Assembly (NCBI GenBank): GCA_000507305.1
Contig: DF239656.1
Coordinates: forward strand, 111,752-175,751
Direction: 5' to 3'
Origin: Breviolum minutum Mf 1.05b.01
Taxonomy: Eukaryota > Sar > Dinophyceae > Suessiales > Symbiodiniaceae
Length of the DNA: 64,000 nt
Of the stretch, positions 11,130-21,551 are shown piece after piece. How positions within the stretch are numbered: position 1 is the first letter of the stretch; each line of letters opens with the position of its first letter. Position numbers and translations under genes: made by a program. The notes beneath the pieces are model-generated. The model was given only the letters and a program-made list of their open reading frames with translations, had not been told where the DNA came from and searched no databases.

Positions 11130-11596
11130 GNNNNNNNNNNNNNNNNNNNNNNNNNNNNNNNNNNNNNNNNNNNNNNNNNNNNNNNNNNNNNNNNNNNNNN
11201 NNNNNNNNNNNNNNNNNNNNNNNNNNNNNNNNNNNNNNNNNNNNNNNNNNNNNNNNNNNNNNNNNNNNNNNNNNNNNNNNNNNNNNNNNNNNNNNNNNNN
11301 NNNNNNNNNNNNNNNNNNNNNNNNNNNNNNNNNNNNNNNNNNNNNNNNNNNNNNNNNNNNNNNNNNNNNNNNNNNNNNNNNNNNNNNNNNNNNNNNNNNN
11401 NNNNNNNNNNNNNNNNAACAACAGACGGGGCCACAGTCTTTGTTTGTACAATTAAGCAGAAACAAAGAAAAGGGATTGCAGATAGGTTGTTCCAGGGGGG
11501 GGGGGGGGGTCAGAACAACAACGGGGGCCACAGTCTTTGTTTGTAGAATAAGGTACAAACAAAGAAGAAGGATGGGGCCGCAGTGATTGTTTGTTC
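11085..11596. repeat. (TTG)n / (AAC)n repeat cluster with assembly gap
   Basis: (GTT)n runs into 286 unknown bases (11131-11416); the sequence resumes as AACAACAG, the opposite strand of the same repeat. After it, GGGGCCACAGTCTTTGTTTG occurs twice (about 11427 and 11525) and once more in degenerate form near 11573. One copy forms an inverted repeat CTTTGTTTGTA ... TACAAACAAAG. No gene; any protein read through it is an artefact. Confidence 0.9.
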
Positions 11597-11597
11597 C

Positions 11598-11636
<39 letters not shown>
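11597..11636. repeat. (TTG)n microsatellite
   Basis: Clean TTG repeat followed by GGTCGTCGTCGTCG, on the same strand as the repeat left of the gap. Confidence 0.95.
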
Positions 11637-11637
<1 letters not shown>

Positions 11638-13235
11638 GGTGGTCGTCGTCGTCGTTCGTTTTTTTTTTGCCCCTTTTTTCAACACGACACACCCCTCAAG
11701 GGCAGAAATTGGAGATCCAAAGTTTTGGCACACACACTCATATGATGTACTTATGTCATGTTGGAAAAGTATTTTTTTCTCCAAAAGAACCTGGCCCCAA
11801 ATTGTACCAACATATATTTTTGGGTGATCTAAAACCGCGGGGGTTGAGAAAAAAACCTGAAACTATATACCTGGAGATCTACCATCACCAAGTTGTAGCA
11901 AGGCAGTTTTAAGAAAAAAACACACGCAACTTTGGATGATAAAACCTTTACTTGTAAAAATGGTGGTTGACAAACCAGCGTATGAAAAAAATGGTGATTC
12001 ACTGGATGTTGGATTTGACGGAATCGCTTCCTTTGCAGCCCGGCGGAACAACCTGACAGGTAAGATGCTGTTTGTTTCAAGGAGGGGTAATTTCTTCACC
12101 AACCATCTATCTGGTCATATTAGCTCGCGACCGAAAACACGAGTTTTCACACCAAATGGTGGTTTAGTAAGGGAAACCCCTGCATTTCAGGGAAACCTAG
12201 GTTGGTGAAATATCATGATTTGACCAGATCTATTCCATATATTACTCATGCTTTGCGGGTTTGTGCTTAGTGATGAACAAATTGAGCAGCCTGGATGGGC
12301 AGTTTTCCTACTAAATGGATCTAAATGGTCCGAGCAAAGGGTTGCAATTGGTTGGGTGTGGTTCGCACTAACTCGCTTACTATACAACCATGGTTATTAC
12401 CCTCTTGCTAACTGGGATGATTTTCCAAGTACATAGACAAAGTGTATGCCTTTTACTGTGCCTTGATTCTGTTTTTTCACCAACAGTTCCACTGGTCACC
12501 ATAAGCCCTTTTTGGCAGTTGTTTTTCCCTTGGACTTACAGCTTAGGTGAGGATTCCTCCATTTTAGGTACAGTACCTGAAATATTTGGTTTTCTTCAAC
12601 AACTGCACAGCGTGATGGTTTTGACACATGTTTGTCATGTTTTTTTTCCAAATCTGTGCGCATCGTTTTCAGTCAACGGTAAAAATCATGACCTCGAAAT
12701 TTGAAGGTTGTGAACTGGAACACAGGCAAACAACACAGACCCAACAACCAATCAATCAACCTTCGCCAGCCAAGGTTTACCAACAGCCTTGATATAAAAG
12801 GCTACTATGCATATTTGTCCATTATATACACTTCCCAAAACTAACATGTCCCCCCCCCAAAGGGACTATTTCAATACGAAATACCTCTTCCAACCATTGA
12901 TTTTCCCGGAACATGTTCATGTTCAGGGGACATGTTAGGTTTTACAAAGTTTATTTTTGTTTTCAGGCGACAAAAAATGATTTAGCAAGAGACCAAAATC
13001 CAGTTAAGATACATCAAGAGGAATGGTTCGGCAGACGAAACAAGTGATGTGATTCGTGTTTTTTGGTTCGGGGGTTATATACCCTCCCCCGAAACTAGCC
13101 AAAAAAGCACCTGATTGGTTGTGGTTGATGAGTTTCCTTTTTAACTTATGGCGTCATGAAATTAGATACCCATTTTAATTGGAAAATCAAACAAGCAGCA
13201 AATGTATGGTGATATTGAGGGATTTCCCTGAATGA
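11637..13235. other. No gene seen
   Basis: AT-rich DNA with partial repeat ends: an F8 piece near 12544-12595, and an ACATGTCCCC-type palindrome near 12830-12950 that resembles 19780-19870. Confidence 0.45.
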
Positions 13236-13350
13236 TACCCTCCCTGAAATCTGAAACTAACAGTGCGCACCTGCCAGGTTGCGCCATCCCAAAAGGAAAC
13301 TAGTCTTCCAACCATCCATCAGGGGCAAGCTGTTATTTTCAGGGAGGGTA
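13236..13350. repeat. F4 MITE
   Basis: TACCCTCCCTGAAATCTGAA on the left and TTTTCAGGGAGGGTA on the right. Confidence 0.85.
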
Positions 13351-13719
13351 ATAGGGATCCTTATTTCGCTTAGGAAATAATCCCAGACTTTCGTCCCCCT
13401 TTTGTTACCCAACCAACTGGCATTCATAGAATCCTCCCCAGCAGCAAATATGTCCATCCCTTAAAAGCCCCAAGAACTCATGGAAAAAAATGAAGGTTAC
13501 AAAATTTTTAAAAATATGGGTTAAAAAGTTAAAACTAACCCTCAAAAATTTTTGGAAACCATGGGTTCCTACAGATTCTAATTGCCAAATTTTGATGGGA
13601 TCCTTGGAAATAGAAAAAAGACCCGGGCAGCCGGGCACACCGTGCACACCACCACCTGCCTTGTTCGAAACGATGGAAGGCGGGGGTTGAGACGAACCTA
13701 AGGATTTGTTTAACGCACT

Positions 13720-13854
13720 TACAAGGTGGGCCCCTACTAGTTATAAATGGAGTTACAACATTTATAAATGGCTTTGTAAATGGGTAACTGGGGTTATAAC
13801 CCTACAAATAGTGGCTATAAGTCCACTTATAACTAGTAGGGGCCCATCTTGTAG
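13720..13854. repeat. F2 MITE, well preserved
   Basis: Left TACAAGGTGGGCCCCTACTA, right TAGTAGGGGCCCATCTTGTA followed by G. Inside, TTATAAATGGAGTTA mirrors ATAAGTCCACTTATAA. A good reference copy of the family. Confidence 0.92.
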
Positions 13855-14025
13855 TACTGTTTTTTCTTTTCTTTTTTTTTTCGGTGCCCCTTCCGAAAAA
13901 AATCTATAAGCTTCCCATTCTTCAAGGGATTCGAACATGGGAGTAGTATGGGAATAGGGGTCTCATTATTGGGGGTCCCTAGAATTTCCTGGACTTCGAA
14001 ATCTGATGGGAAGATTTCACCAAGA

Positions 14026-14130
14026 CTAGGTGGTGGTTTCAAATATGTTTTATTTTCACCCCTATTGGGGGAAGATGAACCCTTTTTTGACGAGCATATT
14101 TTTCAGATGGGTGGTTCAACCACCAACTAG
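14026..14130. repeat. F1 MITE
   Basis: CTAGGTGGTGGTTTCAAA to TTCAACCACCAACTAG. Shares its upstream flank with the copy at 9027. Confidence 0.92.
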
Positions 14131-14924
14131 AATATGTTCAGGTACCTAACATGGAGTGTGAAACCTGGTCCCCTAACAAGGTGGCTGGCTATTTTGGGAG
14201 GAAAACGGAGGCTCCTTGTTTTTTTCGGTGAGGATTCCTCCATAAAAAGGTACCAACGAAATGTTTGCAACATGATTCTCCTTCCAAAGTCGCTAGTTGA
14301 TGGCCAAGAACCACCCTGTTTTTTGGGAATTTTCCATCATTTTCAGGTTCCATGTTACGCTTTGGGGGGAGTAACCCTTTGCTTGGATTTGCTTTTGATG
14401 TGATTTTTCAAGGATCAAGTACCATGAGATGAATCCATTCATCACCATCATGGCCCACCATTTAAGGGAGAAGATTTTTGGTTCACTTTTTCCAGGCAAA
14501 TCAGGAGATGATTCAACCTAGCTATTGCTACTGAAAATCGCTCGCGCCGCCGGATTTTTTATTTCTTGGAAGGGATGGGCATCGGGGAAGGGTACCCTTA
14601 GTTAGTTACTTAGTTTATTTAACAATCCCTATGTATAATTTGGGTAGTTTGTCATTTTTCCTTAACATTAATTAACCATAGTCCCAAGCTGTCACTGCTT
14701 AAAGGGAAGAATTCAAAGTTATGCGTGGATCCTAGTATTTCGAAGCCACAAGACAAGTGAGAGAAAGCAAGAAAAAAAAACATGACCAGCAATGAGTGAT
14801 ACTGACTGGGCACAAAACTTAAGACCTCTGAGAATTACAGAACTCCCCACTTCAGAAACTCCCAAATTTTGACCGTCGGTGGTCGAACGGAGGTATTTTC
14901 ATGAGCTTCATGAAATTTCCGCAG

Positions 14925-15085
14925 GGTTAACTCATCGTGACTACGGGATGGCAGCCATGGGATGGATGAAAAGGCACCTGGCCTCACTTTCGGGCAAGGA
15001 ATCTCTTCCTTCAACCGGACCAGCGTTTGTCCTTGGCCAATCCTTGGAATCGTCTCTTATACCCAAACAGCGCGCTTTAAGTTGA
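14925..15085 (+). CDS. Candidate exon, product unknown
   Basis: A pyrimidine-rich acceptor ATTTCCGCAG| precedes an open frame GLTHRDYGMAAMGWMKRHLA, SLSGKESLPSTGPAFVLGQS, which runs to a TGA at 15083. Composition and length look like a real, perhaps terminal, exon. I do not recognise the protein. The alternative is chance openness in a GC-richer patch. Confidence 0.35.
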
Positions 15086-15211
15086 TCGTGGAGTGGGGTT
15101 TTTTCCCATGTAAGTCTCGAGTGAAAGTCTAAGCTTTCGTCGTTCTTTCCTTAAAGGCCATATGTGGGGCAAGTGGTCGGGTTTTCTCGAGGGAAGCGTT
15201 GCGCCTTTCTC

Positions 15212-15319
15212 TACAAGGTGGGCTCCTACTAGCAACGTGTAGGGTTATGGCTCCAATTTCTAGGAGTGAAGCAACGCCACAGTAACGCCATTTAAATCTA
15301 GTAGGGGCCCACCATGTAA
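15212..15319. repeat. F2 MITE
   Basis: TACAAGGTGGGCTCCTACTA on the left and TAGTAGGGGCCCACCATGTA on the right. The interior has diverged from the family core. Confidence 0.88.
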
Positions 15320-15532
15320 GGGATGATGTGAGAAGCCGGTAGGTAACCAGGGTTTGACTCTGTTTGACATGCGTCTTGGCGGCCAGTTAGTTTTGTTTTT
15401 TTAAGCGCTTGTGTTTCACGCTGGAAGGACAATCTAAAAATAGCCAGCCCATTGTTGCCCGTATTGATTCCAGTCCCGAGGTGTCTCAAGACATTCTATC
15501 GCCTAAATTGGGGAAATCATGCGCTTCCGCAG

Positions 15533-15597
15533 GCCTCTCCCAAGAAACGTCGTTCCGGTGCCGGGCGCAGCCCCGCGCCCGAGGGCCGTGGAGAGGC
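15533..15597 (+). CDS. Candidate small exon, basic peptide
   Basis: Acceptor GCGCTTCCGCAG| is followed by ASPKKRRSGAGRSPAPEGRG and E-A, with a possible donor GGC|GTGTAG at 15598. It is a sharp GC-rich island in AT-rich DNA. PKKRRSG looks like a nuclear localisation signal, but that is inference from composition alone. Confidence 0.35.
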
Positions 15598-16344
15598 GTG
15601 TAGTTTTTTGTTGTTTGGGAGGTTGTTTGGAAGATTCAGATCCCACAATCATTTAGTATGCAATGAAACAACTGTGGTTATTTGATGTAAATCGGGGATT
15701 GTTTCACCCAGTTATACACATGTTAAACAAGGTTTTTGTCTAAACCATGTAAATTTTCAAGATCCTTCTAACCCAATTAGCATCATGGAATGTTGTAATG
15801 GTTTTGAACGTTGCTCAAATAGGGCCAATGTGACCTAAGACTCGTACATAGTGTGCATTTCGCCGAAGTTGCACCCATCTAAGATTGGAGGTGGTGAACG
15901 TTTACAAGTTATTCGGATTATGATGAATTACTTTATAGCCAAGGAACCCCCGAAGTGTACGAACAATTTTGGTGTGTAATGGAAATCAGACTAGGATACC
16001 GATATGCAAAAAAATCATATTTGCTGGCCGTATTTTTTTTTTCATGGTTTTGGGGTCCAATGGTAAGAAATTTAACTTGCAATATTTTTTTTGCAGTTTC
16101 AATGCACCATGTGATATTTTCACCCTGATCCTTGAGGAGATGATCATATTTTCAAATGTGTGGTGAAAAGACACCCAAACGAAATGTTTTTCAATATTTT
16201 CGACCAAAGGATGCTTTCATATCCAACAATTCACCAACTGATCATTGGGAGGAACTACCTTCGGTACGAAGCAGTTCCGTGGGATCAGTGGGTGTGTTTT
16301 GGCCGCAAGAAATTTTTCATAGAAATCTAAGGGTTCCACCCCCT

Positions 16345-16462
16345 CAATGCCACCTAAACCCGCAAAAAATAGCCGGCCTTAATGGCCGGGCCTCTTTAAG
16401 GGATCATGGGATCCCTTGATAACGCCGGCTTCCGGCTATTTCTTCAAGTTTTAGGTGGCATT
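16345..16462. repeat. F11 MITE (ATGCCACCTAAA family)
   Basis: CAATGCCACCTAAACCC on the left, TTTTAGGTGGCATTG on the right. Inside, AATAGCCGGCCTTAATGGC mirrors GCCGGCTTCCGGCTATTT. Confidence 0.8.
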
Positions 16463-17123
16463 GGAGGGTTAAGGGCCCTTAAGATTCCCATGATATGATG
16501 GGATGGGATATTGTTGATGGACAACATCTGGAAATCACGAAACCTGACACGGAATAAAACCCTGCAAATGATGGTAGATTCTGCCTGCAGTAATGGGCCC
16601 CCGTTTATTCTTGGATAGTGAGGTTTGTTTTTGTGAAAATACCTAATTAAAATTGAGGCTAAGTAAGGTTTACCGTGGTGAAACATCTCATTTACAGCGA
16701 AGGGAAACACCCCTTGATGAATCAACTGGTGCAAGATTATTTCCAGCAACATAGTCCTTGCATGATCATATTTCAGCCAAATATAGGCCATTTACCAAAT
16801 CAGATACTAGTTTAAATCATATAGACTATCACATTTCCTACTTGGATTATGTGAATTGGACAACATTTTGGTATTTGCATTGTATAATATAGTTGGGACC
16901 AAATCTACAGTGGCTTGCAACTGATGACATAAGCCGCGAAAAGAAAAAACGCCTTATATACTTTCCATTATACCGGTTGTAAAATAGGGATCCTTATGAT
17001 GGTTTATTAATATCCCCACATAGCTGGGTAGTGTAATTCCCCATAAACCCTAATCAACCAGGGTTTCTTTCATTGTTCATATGATGGATGGGTGAAAAAT
17101 CTCATCTTTTGAAGACCCTCAAA

Positions 17124-17264
17124 TTCTTGGAGGATCATCCCGCTTAGTAAGTATTAGTACACCCCCCTTTACAAGACATTTAGGCCATTTGGAAGGGGAA
17201 CAGCCCTACGTCCCCTACTAACCATGGTTATGAACCACTCACGAATCCTGGGATGATCCTCTAA
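17124..17264. repeat. F3 MITE (CTTGGAGGATCATCCC family)
   Basis: TTCTTGGAGGATCATCCCGC on the left, GGGATGATCCTCTAA on the right. Confidence 0.8.
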
Positions 17265-17370
17265 ATTGGCAATGAATTCGTGCTGACGCCGTTTTCACCC
17301 AAAACGATCGGTTTTTGGGTTGATTTCCTTGCTAGAAAAATGTGTAGTTGGAACACCAAAACAACTGGCA

Positions 17371-17468
17371 CTAGGTGGTGGTTTCAAAGATTTTTTATTT
17401 TCACCCCTATTTGGGGAAGATTCCCATGTTGACTAACATTTTTCAAAGGGGGTGAAACCACCAACTAG
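17371..17468. repeat. F1 MITE, near consensus
   Basis: CTAGGTGGTGGTTTCAAA to GTGAAACCACCAACTAG; 98 bp. Together with about 120 bp to its right it is duplicated at 40268. Confidence 0.93.
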
Positions 17469-17590
17469 GGCATCATCTAGTAGTAAAGATATGGGTTGGA
17501 AACCTTTCAAAACCTTTTACTAGTTAGTATATAAAAGATGGCATCATCTAAACAACCAATATTTCAATGGAACGTAAGGGAGCCCTTGTT
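17469..17590. repeat. Flank duplicated at about 40368-40475
   Basis: GGCATCATCTAGTAGTAAAG and then ATATGGGTTGGAAACC, through CAACCAATATTTCAATGGAA, recur in the same order after the F1 copy at 40268, with a few indels. The duplication covers the MITE and its flank together. Confidence 0.85.
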
Positions 17591-18030
17591 TTTTTTTCGT
17601 GGCTCAGGTGCGGCAATTTTGCCCCGTTCCTTTTGACATACCAACTACTGAGATGTCCTGCTGGTACTGGATGTAAATGGATTATTTCACCTTGATATAA
17701 GTAGGTTGGATACGTCTCGTAAATAGGTGAATTAAACCAACTTAATTACTAACTATAGTCACTAACTTCCATAGACACCTTAGTAGAAAAATGATGTAAG
17801 CGAGTATCTTAGTTGGTAACTGGGTCTATATTTGGCTGCAACATGATCATTCAAGGATTATGACTCATGACATATAAAAGATGTATGACCTACTCGTTTT
17901 GCTCCACCTTCCCACAGCTTTAAGGGCTCGGGTGCTCGGGCCGCACGATCCCTACGCGCCGAAGCATCGGAAAACAAGCTGCCAGGGAATGCTCAGCAAC
18001 TGCACGATCCCACTGTCAGTTGGTGGTTTC

Positions 18031-18163
18031 ATACTGTTGATGGTTCAGAAATCCGGCGAGAAAACCAGTTGATAGATGTTGAGTTTGGTAGTTTATCCTA
18101 TCATTTTACACGGTTTTCTTACATCCCAGGTGGTTGTTTGGGATATCTGAACCATCAACAGTA
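18031..18163. repeat. F10 MITE
   Basis: TACTGTTGATGGTTCAGAAA on the left, ATCTGAACCATCAACAGTA on the right. Confidence 0.85.
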
Positions 18164-18863
18164 TTTCGTTGGGTTGACCGTTTTCTCTTTTCTGTGCAGC
18201 AAAAACAAGTTAATGAGTCCACTTTTTTAACAAACCTGTTACTATGGTGGTGCTTGAAAGGTTTTTTGTAGGAATTTTCTATACTAGTTTTACTTGGAGA
18301 AGATGAAGCCCTTTTTTAAACAAGCATAATATGTTTCAAACCTTTGGAGAAAAACCAATCAACTGCAATAAGAATCCGCTTACTGTATGCATGGCATTGA
18401 AAGTTCAAGCCGATATGTTGGTGTGTTCAACTTGCTGCTGACATGACCTCTGGACCACGATGTAGTGTATGGTCATAGATTATTGAATCAACAGATTGCA
18501 AAACTTTCTCATGTACACATCTCTTGTATATAAGTTTGATAAATCGTATTGACAATACATGAGAAATAACGTATCGCTTCATATTGTTTCAATCAACATT
18601 AACATGCAGATAATCTAAATAATGATATGTAGTATATATGTATATTATATCATATGCATATTCTATATTTACAAAAAAAGAACATCAATCCTTCAACATC
18701 AATCCGCAAATCTTTGATGAGTTTTCGTTGGGACCTTTGACCTTTTTCCCTAACGGCGATTTGAACCTCCAAAAAAATGGGTACTTCGGGTCGATGTTTC
18801 TCGTGGTTTCCAAGGGAAAACAGACCATAGAAACATGGTATAGAAATAAATATCATCTAAAAG

Positions 18864-18976
18864 TCCAAGAAATCTCCAACAGGACCCACTGAACGGACCC
18901 CTAAACCTGAGTATCTAATAGGTGTAGCAACTTACTTAGGGGTCCGTTGGTAAGGTCCCCTTCAATTTTTGATGGA
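18864..18976. repeat. Repeat with GGACCCCTAA inverted ends
   Basis: ACGGACCCCTAA mirrors TTAGGGGTCCGT. The whole 112 bp recurs almost unchanged, in the same orientation, at 36321-36432. Confidence 0.85.
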
Positions 18977-19063
18977 AAAAGGGAATATATATATATATAT
19001 AAGTTTCAATGGGATATACCTATTTTTTTTAACAAAGAAATGATACACCATCCCGGATGTCTT

Positions 19064-19177
19064 CTAGGTGGTGGTAACTCAAACATTTTTTGGTATTTTC
19101 ACCCCGAAAGTTGCGGAAGATGAACCCATTTTGACTCATATTTTTTCAAAGGGGTTGCTTCAACCACCACCGACTAG
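19064..19177. repeat. F1 MITE
   Basis: CTAGGTGGTGGTAACTCAAA to TTCAACCACCACCGACTAG. Confidence 0.88.
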
Positions 19178-19642
19178 TCTTTGCAGTCATAGCTCTTGAG
19201 GTTCGGTGCTTTTGTCGGGATGTTTTTTGGGTCCAGTCATACCTCTTCACGTTTGGTGTTTGGAAACCATGGGCATAGAAAATGTACCACTTAAGGATCG
19301 GGTTGTTCCCTTTCCAACTGGCCTAAATGAGCAATGAAAAAGACCCTGGTTGTTTAGGTTGGTATAGGGGGTTTTCAAACCTACCCTTTGTTATAGGGCT
19401 TATTTTATCCCATTGTAGAAATCCCAATTAAACAGCCAGTATAATGGAAAGTAATAAGGATATTTTTTGTGGATCACATGGATTAAAGATGAGGGTGATC
19501 CTAACTACTTACTAAGTATGAGGCAAATTACTATACCCCCCGCAAGTATTAAGGGTTGATTAACCCATCATTGTCTCATAAGAATCTCTTTCCTAACTAT
19601 TTCCCCAACAATGTACTTAAGTCCCAACAAATACCAACTACA

Positions 19643-19766
19643 CCCTAAGGATCCAGATATGTCCTAAGATTTCGGGATTTCCCCTGTAATCCTATTGTTG
19701 GGATGGGATGGTTCGACCATCAAACCTACTCGATCCGGGAAGGGTAGGGATTGTTAGGGACAGTAT
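19643..19766. repeat. F9 MITE
   Basis: CCCTAAGGATCCAGATATGT to GATTGTTAGGG; differs from 2755-2879 at only scattered positions. Confidence 0.8.
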
Positions 19767-20649
19767 ATAAGGTACAAACTAACATGTCCCTTGAAAATCA
19801 ATGGTTGGAAGATGTATTTCCTATTGAAATAGTCCCTTTTTCGGGGATATGTTAGTTTTCGGGGGTGTATTTGGAGTTGATTTTTTTTTCGGAGCCCCCA
19901 TCCTTCAAGGGGTTTTCAGCCTCCCAACATTTTTTCCCCAGGCCTCAGGTGGATTCACCGCCCAAAGGACGGGCCTTGGTCCACGGGTTTCGGGGCCGGA
20001 GGATTTCTGAGGGTTTTTTCAGAAGGGATTATTAACAACCATTGTCCCTTTACAAGGCCATATTAGGGCCTTATTTTTTGGGTGGTTGGCATTGGGGGGT
20101 CCCCTTAGATTCCCATGAGAATACAAGTGAATCACTTAAAAACACAGTAGAACTGACAAGTGAAGCTCACGCCTAAATGATTGTGATGTAGACAATCCTT
20201 ATAGACGTCCAAACACATTTTTGAGGACGCATTTGGACCACCCCAAATATACCATTTTTTTTGAGGGGAAGGTTGACAAAAATCTGCAATTTTGCATAGT
20301 AAATATTCATTTTGAGTAGTGAGCAAAACTCTGGTTTACTTAATGTTGATAGGGGATTGTACTACCCATTTATATGGGGACTATAATAGGCCATTATAAG
20401 GACCCCTATGAATCAACCAGTATAATGGAAAGTAGTAATGCTTTTTTTCGTGGCTCAAATGGAGCTATAAATAACCCCTTTGTCAGTGGGAGTTGTAAGC
20501 TGTAGATCCGGGATTCCTTTTTTCATGTAACAAGGGTTTTGTGGACCCGTCGCTCAGTTGGTGGAGATTCTCCATCAACGCAGGAATGAGGCCGAGAAAG
20601 GAGAAGATCACCACCCACGCAGGGCACGGGAGACCTAGACTTTGATTTG

Positions 20650-20758
20650 GATGTTTCCAAAAATAGGGGTACCCCCAAAATGGATGGTGAAAATAATGGA
20701 AAACCCTATTTTTTAATGGATGATTGGGGTGAAAAAGCTCTATTTTTGGACACATCCA
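20650..20758. repeat. F7 MITE
   Basis: GATGTTTCCAAAAATAGGGG on the left, CTCTATTTTTGGACACATCC on the right. Confidence 0.8.
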
Positions 20759-21411
20759 TTTCTATCAGGTCAAAAAACCACCCATGAAGTTACAGCTGAG
20801 CCAACCACCCATGAAGTTACAGCTGAGCCACGAATAAAAAACGGAAATTACTTTCCGAAATTGAATCCTGGTGGTTTAATAGGGATCCGTCTAATGGTTT
20901 ATGCTAATCCCCATATAACTGTGTAGTATTTCATATATACAATCAATAGGCAGTGGCCCTTTTTTCATCCCTTGAATGTGCCCATTTTTCACCTAGTAGG
21001 TAAATAATCCATACATGGAGCATATGGGTAAACTATAGAGTATGATGAGGAACAAGTTTTCAAAGTCAAATATACTAAATGACTCACGAGGAACACACTA
21101 TTTTTGGTAAGTTACTCACTCCAAATTTCGAAATCTCACCGTGTTTTTACATTTTCCAAAGTCGTTGCTTTCATTCACTTGTCGTTTTTTACCCACTCAT
21201 TGACTCCATCAAAATCAAGCATTCATGTAGGCAAATCATACACATAAATATACCACGATTACATGTATCTTATGTACTGTACAGTCCTGTTGGAATGAGG
21301 AGTTTCCAGCCAGCCGTGTTAGTTTGCCAGAGGGTAAAGTGTGTTTGAAAATCATGCTGAAGGTTTTCAACATTGAATATCACAAAAGAGCCGATGGACA
21401 TCAATGTGTTT

Positions 21412-21415
21412 CTTT
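21412..21415. other. Target-site duplication, left (CTTT)
   Basis: CTTT(T) directly precedes the left LTR, and the same CTTTT follows the right LTR at 30162. Whether the fifth T belongs to the target or the LTR cannot be decided. Confidence 0.65.
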
Positions 21416-21536
21416 TGTGAATCACATTTCCAGTTGCACCATTGATGTTTGGTGGGATTCAGTCATACCCGGTCTGTGAAGGCCTTTTTTGCATCTCAAG
21501 TGAAAACAGGGCGTTACTTGCGAGTCACGTTCAATA
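21416..21536 (+). repeat. 5' LTR of copia element
   Basis: 121 bp from TGTGAATCAC to CACGTTCAATA, identical to the 3' copy by eye. It is very short for an LTR and ends in ATA, not the usual CA. There is no TATA box; the run GGCCTTTTTTGCATC may be relevant because a TTTT motif has been proposed as the dinoflagellate core promoter element. Confidence 0.93.
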
Positions 21537-21551
21537 GGTTATGAGCCCAAC
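21537..21551 (+). promoter_or_regulatory. Primer-binding site, half-tRNA(iMet) type
   Basis: GGTTATGAGCCCAAC directly follows the LTR. It is complementary to the anticodon stem-loop of eukaryotic initiator tRNA-Met (CAT anticodon within GGGCTCATAACC), not to its 3' end. Drosophila copia is known to prime from such an internal tRNA fragment. The ATG of gag (21541) lies inside this site. Confidence 0.8.

Larger units (their letters stand above)
15600..21410. other. Repeat-rich, no gene seen
   Basis: Several palindromic families occur here (listed), plus F6-type sequence (TATAGGGGATTATACTACCC and CCAGTATAATGGAAAGTAGT) near 16963-17070, 19360-19460 and 20330-20440. A 43-bp direct repeat containing CACCCATGAAGTTACAGCTG lies near 20780-20830, and a short TATA run near 18989. 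No exon-like island is convincing. Confidence 0.5.

Noticed and set aside
11033..11586. Long open frames through the N gap
   Set aside because: The openness comes from unknown bases and a trinucleotide repeat.
21530..21536. LTR ending in the canonical CA at 21533
   Set aside because: With that end the flanks give no target duplication. Ending at ATA (21536/30161) gives the CTTT duplication and puts the primer site directly next to the LTR.
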